DNA of 64,000 nt, taken from positions 22,358,823-22,422,822 of the forward strand of contig NC_058064.1 in NCBI RefSeq assembly GCF_020085105.1. The letters are read 5' to 3'. Positions 12,801 through 22,844 of the stretch are shown here, in pieces; the stretch's first letter is position 1; the number at the start of each line of letters is the position of its first letter. Made by a program: the position numbers and the translations under genes. Origin of the DNA: Siniperca chuatsi (taxonomy: Eukaryota > Chordata > Actinopteri > Centrarchiformes > Sinipercidae). The notes beneath the pieces are model-generated. The model made no database searches, was not told where the DNA came from, and saw only the letters and a list, made by a program, of their open reading frames with translations.

Positions 12801-15800
12801 AATTGACCCTAACATTGAATTGAATTGACAGGAGAATGTATAGACCAACCAAATACTGGTTTTGACTTCAACTCACCAGGAACAATGACATCAGTGCTGA
12901 CATCATAGCTGCTGTGGCCCAACTCTGGTTTGGGGATGTTGAAGACAGAGACCCGGTATCTCTGACCAGGGTCCAACAGCATTTTAGTTGAGAATGACCA
13001 CTGAAGACACAAAATAATATTGTCATAATATTGTATTTCAGGGAATTAAACTTTGATGACTGTTTTGTTTTTGATTACAAACTGTTACCACAAACAACAG
13101 TGTTGCCGGGCTTTACATAAAGCTATGAAACGGTTGTGCAAATCAGGTTTTTCTCTCTGATCCTGATCTGCAGTATTTAATATTGAGTATCTGGTTCAGA
13201 GTCTAATCTGACATTTTTTGGTTATAGTACTGCACATTTCATCTATATTAAAATCAACAAGATCAATCCAGTTTAGGGAAAGTATGCTTAAGAATTGAAT
13301 AGGTCTGTATTAAGAAGCAGCACTCTGCATCTCAGCTTTCCTTCAATGGTTTTCTCATCATTGGTATCATATAAATCATTTCATTCTGTAAATAAGTTCA
13401 ATGGGGGCCAAAAGAGCTCATTGCAGTGCAGCTCAATAAAACACAAGCAACTGATGAATACATCCTGATTGCTTTGACAGCACCTTCAAGGGGGAAAAAC
13501 GCAAATTAAGAAACACATTCACAAATATAACAACACATACATGGCAAAAAGAAATGAGCTGCAGACACAGAAATGCTGCAAGTCATACAGAACACAACAG
13601 ACGTTCCTGTGGGAGACTAAAAACTGGAATTATGGTAAAACTGGATGGTAAAGTGTACATATTAATACCAGAGGAACATATTCAGAAAAAAACAAGGAAG
13701 TTCTGAGTAATTTGATGTGAAAAAACATACAATAATATGAAATATGTGCTACTTGTATATATAAACCATTTGAAAATGTCACTATAAGTGCACTATATAA
13801 ATATCTAAGTTGTTGTGAGCCACCCACCTTTTCCCCTGATGGATTTCTCATTGGGAGTTTGTCTTTGAAAGAATATCGAACACACAGGTTCTGGTTTGTG
13901 GACGACACCAGAACATGAAACTCAGTGGCTTTCAGGTAACAAATACTGCCTGTGGAGAAACACAGCAGAGGTCACTTCCTGTCTCACTGCTCCTTCCTGT
14001 CTTCACTACACCACATCAAGTGAAGCTAGTCATCTGAAGTTTACACATCATATGAATAAATGCATGTCTTGCATCCTTTTAATGTAATACTTAAAATGCA
14101 TTTCTTTGCACAAGTCAGCAGACTGACTCACCATCATCCTTTATCGTCCAGTTAGCGAACAGTACAGGCTGCAGGTGTCCTGTCCCATCCCGCTTTGTGT
14201 CCACAGACACCTGCAGCTCCTCTGGACTGCTGGGCGTGTACTCATGAACATCCAGCCATTTACTGTCCATACAGTTACCTGCACACAGACACACACATAC
14301 TGAATGTCAGACAGCTGAGAAACCTGATATCCCATCTGACTTTTCCATGCACATTCTATCATTCATGTATTTACAGAATTTCTTTATTTGTTTGTTAATT
14401 CATTTCTTAATTTAAATGCAGAAAGTATTCCACAATTCCACAACACTTAGTTAGTTTGGGGTGGAACACTGAATTTTTTGAATTTTGTAGGATAAAAATG
14501 GGTTTTTAAGATAGAGAGCATGTCCCTAAATTTGGTGACTAAATGTGTCTAAGAATATTATTATAACCCTTAAGAACCCAAATCTGTAATCTCTGAGTGT
14601 TAGGCACTCTCCTTTCTTCAACGTGTGCTCAAAAGATTAGAGATATGACAATAGAAGGAATTAAGAAGAGTAAAATTCCCTCACTTTTGGTGACTGCACA
14701 ACTCAAACCCTGTGGCAGGAAAAAAAGAAAAAAAGCAAAGATTAGAAATGAGAACTGTAGTATTAGCAATCTTACAAATATAAACTTTACTGATTTCCCA
14801 ACGTTTCACCAATTACACAAAGTGCATTTCAGAACAGAAAAACACCTTAAAAAATATCATAAAACCTAAACACCGGGCCTTCCGGTTTAAGGAGTTAGCA
14901 TGTTAAATGGCGACTTTCAGCCAAATGTGTCTGTGGTTGCCATAGTTACGCAGCTGGAACAGAATACATAGCTGTCCTCGTGAATGCCTCTTTGTTTTGT
15001 TTAGTTTAAGGGACGGTTATTGTGATAGTTCCAGCACATTGCATTGTGGGACACAGTGCGTGAGGTAGATTGGTCCGATGCATACTGGAGATTTTTTCCA
15101 AATCAGTACAACATCCGGGTATTTTTGGCATACTGGAGCTTTTGCTTTTGTTTGCGTACTGCATACTACATTCTGGCCAAATGAGTACACACTGCTAGTA
15201 TAGTAGGCGGTTTCGAATACAGCCATAGCCTACCTGATTTGTCTTTGGAGTCTTGTTTGAGGAAACGTGTCACGTACTCAGTCGCGGTTGGAACGTTGCT
15301 TGTTGTTACGGAATATGTTGAAAACAGGAAGAGAACATGTTGCTCTTCCAAAACCAGTTAATTCAAAACGTAATTGTAGTGCTCCAAATGAATGAAGCAA
15401 ATGTTTATGATGATGTAATCATTTGGAAATAGTGAAGTTTGAAGCTGCACAATAAAAAATAATGTTTTTCAGATCAAAAATGAATAGAATTGAGGTCCCT
15501 CCACTTCTTAGAACCCAGGCAACAACATAGAGACGTCAAACAGTCAAGTTCATTTTATTTTTTGATTTCAGGACAGGTCAAAATCAAATTTGTCTCAGAT
15601 AGTGTCACAATCTGTACAACCTATGACACCCTCAGGAAAAAAAGCATACCACACAAAGGGAGAAGAGGCATCTGGAATATGAATCAGAACTGGAATATGA
15701 TGGCCGGTTGCCGCCGATCACCTTCTCAACACAGCGGATGATATGCTGCAGTTTGCTCTGGTTTCCAACACAAATAAGCTGCTGTTTAAAAGCTTTGTTT

Positions 15801-18800
15801 GTAAGATAAATTATGTATTTATGTTAGTAACCTTAAGGCAATGTTATAGGCTACTTAAAATGTGTAAATATGACAAACACATGATATATAGGCTAGATAT
15901 TAAATCTTTTGAAACACAAGATATAATCAGTTACAGAAAACATACACTATATGGCCAGAAGTATATGAACACTCAAACATTCCACCCATACGTGATTGTT
16001 GACCCTCTCATTCAAAAACCATGGCCATTAACATGGAGTCGATGTGTCCACACAATATAGTGAAGGGTAATGTAGGTGCTGCCGTCATATTCCAGTTCTG
16101 ATTCATATTCCAGGAGAAATAGCCAGTTTTTGCTCCGTATTTGTGCATGTTAGCTGCTATTATTTGCTCTGCCTCTTCTCCCTTTGTGTGGTATGCATTT
16201 TTTCCCTTGAGGGTGTCATATGTTGTACAGATTGTGACACTGTCTGAGACAAATGTGTTTTTGGCCTGTCCTGAATAAAATTAACTTGACAGTTTGACAT
16301 CTCTGTGTTCTTGGCTGGGTTGTAAGCAGTGGAAGGACAATTCTATGCATTTTTGGTATATATAGACAGTAAATATAGTAAATATAGATTTTTTTTATTG
16401 TGCAGCAGAAGCAGGATCTTCAAACTTCACTATTTCCACGTGATTACATCAACATATTTACTTAATTGATTTGTAGCACTACAATTATGTTTTTCAACTG
16501 ATTTTAAACGGTGGTTTATTTATGTTGGAAACCAGTAAAATACCTTAAGTGCAAGAACAGTGTAGTCACAAGTTGATCTGGCAGTCTCCCGTTTTTTAAG
16601 AGAGACGGCAGGCTGTATGCTGTATTAATTGTTTTATGCTGCGCCTATAGTGCAATAGTGTGGTGATAATGGTGCACTGAAATACTCTCCCGACTTTCTT
16701 TTATTTTACCACAATGGTATGAGTTTGAATCCCGTAAAAAGAATAGTTTTCCTTTTTTTGTTTAAAAGGGCTAAATAGTTCTTCTACGTGACACGTTTAC
16801 TCACACAAGCTCCAAAGACGAATAGGTGTATTTAGAAAATGTATTAGACATAGACATTCACAGGAAGAGCAACTTGCTCTCTTGCTGCTTTGGACATATT
16901 CTGTAACAACAAAACATGTTCAAAATGCGACTGAGTATGTGACAAGTTTCCTCAAACAAGATTCCAAAGACGAATCAGATAGGTATGTTTTGACATTGTA
17001 ATGAAAAACTAAACAAAGAGGCATTCATGAGGACAGCTACATATTCTCTTCCTGTTTTCAACAGCTGTCGTAACTATGACAACCACAGACACATTCGGCC
17101 GAAAGTCGCCAGTTAACAGAGTCACTCATTAAACCAAAACACCGGTCCTGTTTTGTTCCAATCACCACCACTGTGTATCCAAGGTGCCTGCGACTGCAAC
17201 ACGCAAAAACAGAATACTTTAAAGGTATAATATGTAACTTTTCCACATTAAAATGTCTAAAAACCACTAGACCTATGTTACATATTTTGTTGAGTTGTAT
17301 TACTTACATTATCTCAATTGTTTCCAACCATTTTCAAACCTAGAGAAATCCGTAATTTTTATCAAGGTAACATTTCATTTTGTGGCCTGTCAATGGCGTC
17401 ATATCTCCTTTGCACATGCGTCAGCATTATGGTTGTCTGCCAGAAGTACCTAGCTGCAGACACAAAATGGTGGACCTCTGCAAGAGCAGCTCTGCAGTTG
17501 AAAGGAAATCACGTGATCTCAGCAGAAAAAGTTGGTCTTCTTCAGGTCATTTTTGCGTGGCGAGCCTTACTGTAAAACACAACTTTATAACTTTATTCAC
17601 TGATTTTGGTGAAACTAGCGATTTGGGGCACTGAATTTGATGAATTTACTGTTCATCAGACCACAAATGAGACAAGAATTAGGTTGGAAAAACCTGGAGC
17701 GGAGTGTTTCTGGGGGGTGGGCCTCACTGATCACTGTACAAAAACACAACAACTTTATTCACTTATTTTGGTGAAACTGGATCATATTTTGTGTAGAAAA
17801 TATTGCCCTCTGATGTCCTCTGGCTGCTCTGCCTCAACTCTCTTTGATTTACGGAGTTTCCTGATGCAGAGATACCATCACCGTAGCTCAGTTAGCCATG
17901 CAGCTAGTGGTCCATTGTCATGAATTTACTTTTTATCCAGTTTTAAGCTACATTTTTACAATACACTTTTTAGATCTTGGTAGTTTTTAACTATATATTT
18001 TAACCAGATGAAGGATTTCAGTCATCGGACGTCTGGATCTTAAGTTGTCAGAGAAACAAGCTGAGCAAATGTTAGCGGCAGCTCGGCTTGCCGCCCCTCT
18101 GGGATGTCCTTTGTCTGCCTAACATTGTCAAAAAAACACAGATTTTTAAAGTGAAACTACTTTATTCAGTGTTTTTACCAGTTTTAATCACTGGTCTGTT
18201 TGTTTTGGAGAGAAGGAGACCTCTGAGAATAATTCAGCTCTCGGTAAAAGCTTCCTGAACGATGGACACTGAAGGAATCCCAACCCGGGAGAAGCTGACT
18301 GCAATGAAGGCAATGGTGGCGAAGACAACAACTCCCATGATCCCACGCTACTTCACAACGTCATCAAACTATGTTTTTTTGTTATTGTTTTGATGAATAG
18401 CTTGTGTATAAAAATGGACAACATGACCCCAAAAGTGAAGCCAAAAGATATCAAAAGCCCCCTGGTGGCTGACTGCAGTATAGGTCATAAACCCCCCTCC
18501 AAACTAAAAAATCCAAGTACACATCAAATAAATTTTTCCCAAAGATTGTTAGTCATTTTAGGTAGTTCTTATCACGCTGGTGTATGCCAAGTGTTCATTT
18601 TTCTGATAAGTTTGGTTTAAATGAGTTATCTGATGCTATAAATAGGGGGTTTCACATCATGATTGACAGCTGGGCTCTGCTGGTGATTGAGTCAGCCGGG
18701 TGTATGCGCAGGACCTCAATATCGTGGCTGCAACCCCGATCACTACTGCGCAGACTCTGGCTCCAAATGACATCACCAGCACAAGATGGCAGCTCCCGTA

Positions 18801-20775
18801 TCCGGGATATTGTGACTTCATTTTTGTACAGTGGGAGGAAGTGGAGACGTGTCGTCCATCTTTATATACAGACCCCAAGATGGCACCTATTCAATCCAAG
18901 GAGAATTGCTCGCCTGGCGCATAGTGTCAGTGCCCGATCCGTTCTGCACACGCGCAAAAGTTGTCCTGTCAGTCAAGTCAATTTGCCTATTCAAAATTAC
19001 TCGTAATATGAATGACTGATCATAAAACAGTCCTACTCACACTCAAGATAACAACATGGTGTTTAATAATTGAAAATGTAATAGTTCGGTCCGTGTATCA
19101 TCGGATAATCCGTACTTCATTTGTAATTAAAAATGAAAAAAGTGTAATTCTGTTCATTCAATACAGTTCATTCAATATATGAAAAAAACATGTTCCACAT
19201 AGTGCGTGGTACAAATCAGGCAGAAATAAGTGCCAGGTTTTTTATAACTTCAGTAAATTCCCTATTACATAATAGTGAACTATTCAATTTAGAAAGGTTT
19301 AAAACCCATTTTGTTATCTTGATTTGAAAGATTTAGTTTTAGTATTTTGAACAGGCACATTTGCAGTAACATTTTTTGACTGACAGGACCTATTTTGTGC
19401 ATGTCCAGAACGGATCAGGCAGCTGTTACGGATCGGGCACTGACACGTACGTAAAAAAAGTTTCTAGCTTCCGGGTTTACTTCTGGGGTATGCAGCCCAC
19501 TGAATATAGGCAGTACTGTTTCTCCAGCTGGCCCCGCCCACGAGTTCCCACTTGGCCCATAGATTTTACATTGTGATGATGTCACAGATTTTTATCGCTT
19601 TTCTCGGCTCGAGGAAAGTTTTACAAATATAAAACCTCCATGGATCAAAAATTCATAATAGAAAAAGTCATAATTTACCTTGCTTCCAGTTTGATGTGTC
19701 CTGTCAAAAGTTTTACAGACATCTCTTATAAAATGGTGGCCTATGGGTAAAATGCTTTTTGGTCCGCAGGGAGATTTTGCGTTGCAATACCAGGAATGGC
19801 CACTGGAAAAATTGGAAGCAAGGCTGAGGGGCAGCGCCATATCCAGAGCCAACTCTGATCACCATCATATCATAACAAGAAACTGAGATATTTGTGAATG
19901 GTGGCAGCAGTGCTGTATGTGTTAATTGAAATCTATTTCCTCCAGACTTCATTTTTAAAGCATGTTATGTGGACAACAGGCTGTAAAGGGTTAGCTGATA
20001 GTATGAAAAAGGTGACATGAATGAGTTATTAACTGTAAATCTTTATCAGCATTTTTCCCCACTGTCTGTTACAACTCGCTTACTACATTGTAACATTGTT
20101 CATCTTGGCATCAATATGCTGTCATATATCTATACAAAACCACATGGTGACAAAAGATATTGTGGTGCACCATTCTAGTATCTAAATGAATTATAAGTTA
20201 TATTTGAATTAAAATGATGTTGGGGTTTTTTCTAAATGATATTGTTGTTTATTTGGAATGTTTATATTTTGTGACATATTCATAACATTACCATATCAAG
20301 AAAATGTTGTTTTAATTATTATAATTACAATTTTGTCCATCTGACAAACCCCATAATTATAGTCTACCAGCAGTCATGTCCTATCTGTTTCAAAAAATAG
20401 TTACAAATACAGGATGATAACAGTAGCTATTAGAATATAGTTGAAAAAACGTAACAGAAGATGAAGCATAATAAAAAGATGAGTAAATGAGATATAATTC
20501 AGTGAATCAATACTGACCAAAAATGACAAAAACGACTTGAATCATTACAGAAACATGGCTGCATTTACACTAACATCCTTCTAGTTTCCTTAAGGCCTAC
20601 AGACAGAATTGGAGGCGGCGGATTGAAAGCTTTACGTCTCTTTCCTGCCCGCGAGCCGCGTCAGGCGGTGCTAGCTTACCTGTCGAGAGCAGCTGTCAGG
20701 AAGCTCTGTTAAGATCCTCTCCGCGGCCGACAGCGACACGCACATTAACACCAAAACTAGTCGATGAAGGATCAT
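2400..20775 (-). CDS. il17ra: Interleukin-17 receptor A (whole gene span, spliced)
   Basis: This is the gene span of a single-pass type I cytokine receptor of the plasma membrane. In mammals IL17RA pairs with IL17RC or other IL-17R chains, binds IL-17 ligands and signals through SEFIR-SEFIR contact with the adaptor ACT1/TRAF3IP2. Ten exons were found on the minus strand: signal peptide, microexon, six more ectodomain exons, transmembrane exon, and the SEFIR plus tail exon. All have GT-AG boundaries and compatible phases, and their peptides align in order with human IL17RA (for example GSLWQPNI against GSLWDPNI, DQGYIS in the tail). About 775 residues are accounted for, against roughly 866 in human. 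The exon(s) for the last ectodomain residues, between 7254 and 4081, are missing from the model; they must start in phase 0 and end in phase 1. All introns carry repeats but no coding lesion was seen, so the gene is probably functional. Confidence 0.9.
3971..4081 (-). CDS. il17ra: il17ra transmembrane exon
   Basis: This 111-bp exon reads KPTDAPYVHQYT then FVALGVVFMCVVMAVIVYVL ending CRKP: a proline-rich stalk, one roughly 21-residue membrane helix and a basic stop-transfer. The acceptor is tttccacag| in phase 1 and the donor CCAG|gttagt. It joins the last exon as KPGKTGIV. Confidence 0.85.
4082..7253. other. il17ra intron region with undetermined juxtamembrane exon
   Basis: The ectodomain exon(s) between exon 8 and the transmembrane exon should be here. 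One candidate is around 5397-5427 on the minus strand: acceptor ggcag| then codons reading HTCIP and a donor gtgagc or gtgagt, leaving one base that would complete serine with the next exon. Its entry phase does not fit exon 8 directly, so one further exon would be needed. Positions 5944-6030 hold two copies of a short block with gaggacgtaattgag. Confidence 0.35.
6560..6860 (+). repeat. Dispersed teleost repeat, probably hAT-derived
   Basis: The sequence contains the block aaaatactccactacaagta and, further on, tgttgggtagtttaatctac. The second block recurs diverged at 24585-24610 as gtgttgggtaatttaatcta. I recognise the first block as a common fish dispersed repeat. It ends in a (tatc)n-like run. 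No coding capacity. Confidence 0.45.
7254..7328 (-). CDS. il17ra: il17ra exon 8: second ectodomain module
   Basis: This 75-bp exon encodes GNQMTLNVTFSLDKWPRSCC then QFDAE, matching human NVTLTLRNLKGCCRHQVQ including the paired cysteines. It has an NVT sequon. The acceptor is cttctccag| and the donor GAG|gtaaat, phase 0 at both ends. Confidence 0.82.
8560..8714 (-). CDS. il17ra: il17ra exon 7: second ectodomain module
   Basis: This 155-bp exon encodes GSLWQPNIKLAQITAVSGRS and continues ALAVSFSPDRLCEEYVVIVS. Human has GSLWDPNITVETLEAHQLRVSF. The acceptor is accgtag| and the donor CAAG|gtaagg in phase 0. It starts the membrane-proximal fibronectin-III-like domain. Confidence 0.88.
8758..9206. 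mobile_element. hAT-like MITE in il17ra intron
   Basis: About 450 bp bounded by imperfect inverted repeats. The left end reads ctggggttttcaaagtctga and the right end, reverse-complemented, ccagaagttttcaaagtggg; both continue into gggcctcccc. The TTTTCAAAGT core is typical of hAT termini. The flanks are AT-rich, so a target duplication is hard to call. It lies between il17ra exons 7 and 6. Confidence 0.6.
9257..9304 (-). CDS. il17ra: il17ra exon 6: 48-bp ectodomain exon
   Basis: A short exon with acceptor tttacccag| and donor GAGAG|gtgagt. With the flanking split codons it encodes DCQDPKMQMTQFCIERG, aligned with human DCEHARMKVTTPCMSSG. Both cysteines are kept and both junction phases fit. 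It bridges the two fibronectin-like ectodomain modules. Confidence 0.82.
9781..10215 (+). mobile_element. L2-clade LINE fragment, 3' end of reverse transcriptase ORF
   Basis: Conceptual reading on the plus strand gives degraded but recognisable L2 C-terminal text: a stretch like SRLDYCNSLLSGCPNKSLKT, then LQMIQNAAAHVLTRTRKRDH and LHWLPVKSRI. Frameshifts and stops abound. Its 3' UTR may be the L2 tail at 12440-12825, with later insertions between. It is old and inactive. Confidence 0.7.
10440..10800 (+). repeat. Dispersed repeat shared with 56755-57130
   Basis: About 360 bp align with 56755-57130. Shared blocks include ggccattg, gagcagacacacaacagaac (agaacagacacacaggagaa in the other copy), gagatttctgcaacaa, cggctactaca and gtaaggagaacaa. 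In both places it follows an L2 fragment. At 57 kb it precedes a Rex1-like 5' ORF, so it may be the 5' UTR of that LINE. Confidence 0.6.
11190..12440 (-). pseudogene. LINE reverse transcriptase fragment (clade uncertain)
   Basis: The minus-strand reading starts with an RT palm segment: KNQIGFLPKHGTINHIYTLH, the catalytic region ACFIDFKKAFDSIWHEGLYY, then a degraded RRGVCQGRNLSPTLFNVYIN and LFYADDLVLLSPTE with the YADD box. A YLGITITASGSFNMAMNALK segment near 11.73 kb and a basic C-terminal part near 11.2-11.44 kb follow, broken by frameshifts. RT motifs A, B and C are visible. The style suggests an I/Nimb-like LINE rather than L2 or RTE, but that is a judgement from motifs only. It sits in an il17ra intron. 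Confidence 0.65.
12440..12825 (+). repeat. L2 3' UTR split by a SINE-like insertion
   Basis: 12450-12532 and 12765-12825 match the L2 3' UTR seen in reverse at 29.2-29.6 kb and 54.75-55.0 kb (blocks tctggttctgctcaaggttt and gtatggtctagacctgctct). Between them (about 12533-12763) is a foreign unit with a perfect RNA polymerase III B box (gtggttcgatcc), ending in the block also found at positions 1-46. Reading: a tRNA-related SINE-like repeat inserted in an L2 tail. Confidence 0.55.
12877..13000 (-). CDS. il17ra: il17ra exon 5: ectodomain
   Basis: This 124-bp exon encodes WSFSTKMLLDPGQRYRVSVF then NIPKPELGHSSYDVSTDVIVP. Human IL17RA has [20 protein letters not shown] and HHLPKP at the same place. 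The acceptor is gtcttcag| and the donor CCTG|gtgagt, leaving one base that forms aspartate with exon 6. Confidence 0.88.
13828..13949 (-). CDS. il17ra: il17ra exon 4: ectodomain
   Basis: This 122-bp exon encodes SICYLKATEFHVLVSSTNQN then LCVRYSFKDKLPMRNPSGEK, matching the human segment ending ERLCVRFEF. The acceptor is ctccacag| and the donor GAAAAG|gtgggt in phase 0. LCVR is the most conserved core of this segment. Confidence 0.88.
14132..14278 (-). CDS. il17ra: il17ra exon 3: ectodomain
   Basis: This 147-bp exon encodes NCMDSKWLDVHEYTPSSPEE and continues to LFANWTIKDD. It matches the human segment with TPSSPKDLQIQL and IEWTLQTD in the first fibronectin-III-like ligand-binding domain. The acceptor is tgtgtgcag| and the donor is GATG|gtgagt. 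It enters with two bases completing the codon begun in exon 2 and leaves one base. Confidence 0.88.
14685..14709 (-). CDS. il17ra: il17ra exon 2: 25-bp microexon
   Basis: Twenty-five bases with acceptor ctgccacag| and donor |gtgagg encode GLSCAVTK plus one base that joins exon 3 to give serine. The result GLSCAVTKSNCMDSKW aligns with human GLNCTVKNSTCLDDSW. Phase 0 on entry and phase 1 on exit match both neighbours, which makes chance unlikely despite the tiny size. Confidence 0.8.
14877..17150. mobile_element. 2.3-kb foldback element with very long inverted repeats
   Basis: The left arm (about 14877-15700) and right arm (about 16085-17150) are inverted copies. Outer pair: caaatgtgtctgtggttgcc at 14923 against aaccacagacacattcggcc at 17083 (reversed). 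Middle pair: the block with acacaaagggagaagaggca against tcttctccctttgtgtggta. Inner pair: a perfect 29-base match, 15672-15700 with 16085-16113. The spacer (15701-16084) holds the start of another transposon (acactatatggccagaagta). The right arm is about 240 bp longer, so it carries private insertions. No transposase is visible. It lies in il17ra intron 2-1 space between exons 2 and 1. Confidence 0.75.
17151..18923. other. il17ra intron 1, repeat-like DNA without genes
   Basis: Blocks such as ccactagacctatgttacat at 17.26 kb and agccccctggtggctgactg at 18.46 kb look like common fish DNA-transposon derivatives. Open frames here have no recognisable domains. Element boundaries cannot be set from this sequence alone. 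Confidence 0.3.
18924..19446. mobile_element. TIR MITE of about 520 bp
   Basis: The ends are perfect 19-base inverted repeats: gtgtcagtgcccgatccgt at 18924-18942 and its complement at 19428-19446. Inside them a second inverted match continues (gttctgcacacg... against ...gtgcatgtccagaac, then ctgtcagtcaa against ttgactgacag). The right arm has about 15 extra bases. No target duplication is obvious and there is no coding capacity. Superfamily unknown. Confidence 0.65.
19447..20679. other. il17ra intron 1, 5' part
   Basis: No gene recognised. 19480-19850 resembles a dispersed fish repeat by its CpG-depleted, TE-like style (tggtggcctatgggtaaaat), but no termini were found. 20.0-20.6 kb is AT-rich unique sequence. 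Confidence 0.3.
20680..20775 (-). CDS. il17ra: il17ra exon 1: start codon and signal peptide
   Basis: The ATG is at 20775-20773 and opens a 32-codon exon: a basic N-end (MILHR), a hydrophobic core (LVLVLMCVSLSA), then AERILTELPDSCSRQ. This is a standard signal peptide followed by the first ectodomain cysteine. The donor is CAG|gtaagc in phase 0. The 5' flank up to about 20.9 kb is more GC- and CpG-rich than its surroundings, which fits a promoter, but no TATA box is evident. This start was chosen because it gives the signal peptide and correct phase into the next exon. Confidence 0.85.
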
Positions 20776-22727
20776 TTTAAGGAAGCTGTACTGTCACACC
20801 CTCACTTCAGTCTAGAAAGTATCTGCGTCCAGACATTTTCATACTGCTGCGGTCTAAACTAAAGCCAAAACACAATGAGAGACCGACGCTGCTGTTGATT
20901 AATAAAAAACTTCCTGCTCTCTACGTAAAAAACCGGTTCTATTTACTGTAAGTTACCTCATGTTGCCTTCACGTCGCTTGGGAATATAGACCACTATCTG
21001 TTGACTTTGTTTGCTTCTGATAATTATCTTTATTGCATAAGGGACATGAAATCACAGACAGACCTAAATAGCAAATAGGCTTGTAGTGTCATACCATTTT
21101 AATTTGAGAGCTTTAGTTACAAAATAAATTATTGAAACAATTCATTTGTTCATTTTCGTTTCACAGAACAGTGTTTGTGAATTAGAGCTGAGGTAAATTT
21201 TCCTCTCTGTCCAGGTCTGTACCTTCTTTACTTGCATGTCTCTGCATTTGATAGGCCTAATGATCCAGTACAGTTTTTCAACTCTAATTATCTAATTATA
21301 AGTACTAAAATTAGCCTAATCAGCAAACTCTGTGTGAGTTCCTGACAACAACACACATACCTTTTGCCAGGTAGGCCCTGGAGAATAGAGTTAGAAACCC
21401 CTGACATAGTGTACTGTACCCTTTCCAACAGATACAAGAAAATTACAATCACCTCAATATCTAAAATATCCTTTCACAAACATTTCACTCACTAAATTTG
21501 CATATTAACATTGCACATAATAAAAAGATAGAAAAAATAAAAAATAGTATATACTATGAAGAGTATGGTAAGTTGCAAGTATTCTCTGTATGTTGGGGCA
21601 GTGAATACCAGCTAAAAGCTGCAGTGATGGGTAATTTCTACCAGGTTGTTTTGACATGCCATTTTTCCTATAGACAAGAATGCAACATGAATAATTATAC
21701 ATGTGTCTTCCTTGTTGTGTGGGCTCAGAGGAACACGTTACTGTACTTTCACACAACTTCAAAGTGACATATTTCTGCTTGATCGTTTTTCTTCATCATG
21801 ATAATAGAAATGACATGATCATATGTTGGCTCCAATTGCACTCTTAACAGCACCACACTTAATCAGGTTCAAAACCAAGGACAAAGCTGAACAGTGAAGG
21901 AAGTTGAGGGGAAGTAGGACATGTTGACTTTCCACATCAGTCATTTTCAGTGTCGCACAGGTGCATTTTGACGTATTCATCATCAGATGGCACAAGAAGT
22001 GCAGAAGTTGGATCTTTTGTAGATTGCTATTGTCTGTGCACTGAAGTCACTGAACAGTATGAGCTCATGCACTTTTCTGTCATATTTCATGTACATTTCT
22101 TCAACATCCCCAGATAGAAATGCAAGCTTTACCTTTCTTGTCTGACACTATGTAACTGACAAGGGCCTGTAACTTAAAGTCAAAGTTAAATGTTACTTTA
22201 TCTTTGAGACACTCAGGGCCTCTGTTGTTATAACAAAGACCACCTTCACAGGGTTGGGGGAACTCATACCCACCAAACTAGAGCTAGTGTTGCTGACTTG
22301 TATTTACTGAGGTTTAATACCAACATGGGTTCTTGTTGGAATAAGTTACCTTTGTACATTAAAATAATAAGTAACAACCAGATTTTTTTTAAAAAAGAAA
22401 AATTAACAAAAAAGTAAAATGGCTTATGGGAAATTTAGAAGTGTAATATTATCATTGTGGTTGTATGTAATGATTCATATTATTTCATAATTTTAAGATG
22501 TTTTATGCTTGTGTTGATTTTATTGATGGTGATATACAGTAATACAGGTATTTATATGTAATGTATGTGGGTAATATAATGTCTCACCTTTTTACCTGGA
22601 CTCCTGCATCTTTATAACAAGGACCACGATGGACGTAAGTCTTGGATATTTTTACTTGTGTGTGATGTCCTCCTCATAATGTCAAATAAAGTAAACTAAA
22701 ACTATGCAGAGGAAAGGCAGGCTTATG
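20776..22727. other. il17ra 5' flank, no gene seen
   Basis: This contains the presumed il17ra 5' UTR and promoter (20776 to about 21.0 kb, moderately CpG-containing) followed by AT-rich sequence. No TATA box, transposon termini or coding exons were recognised. Confidence 0.35.
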
Positions 22728-22815
22728 ACTGGAAAGTTGCTGGTTCAATCCCTAAAAGAAAGGCTAGTGCCCCTACCATTACTGATGTGCCCTTAAACAA
22801 AGTCCTTTAGCTACA
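22728..22815 (+). repeat. SINE-like fragment with B box
   Basis: The block gctggttcaatccct fits a tRNA B box (GGTTCRANYCC), followed by gtgcccttaaacaaagtcct, which resembles the body of teleost tRNA-derived SINEs. It directly abuts the L2 copy that follows. Confidence 0.4.
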
Positions 22816-22844
22816 GTTTACAATGAAATAACAATGAAATGAAA

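Noticed and set aside
15743..16060. 105-codon plus-strand frame inside the foldback spacer
   Set aside because: Low-complexity residues, no homology; the spacer contains the end of another transposon instead.
18584..19006. 140-codon plus-strand frame
   Set aside because: It crosses the border of the 18924 MITE and repeat-like DNA, with no domain or splice context.
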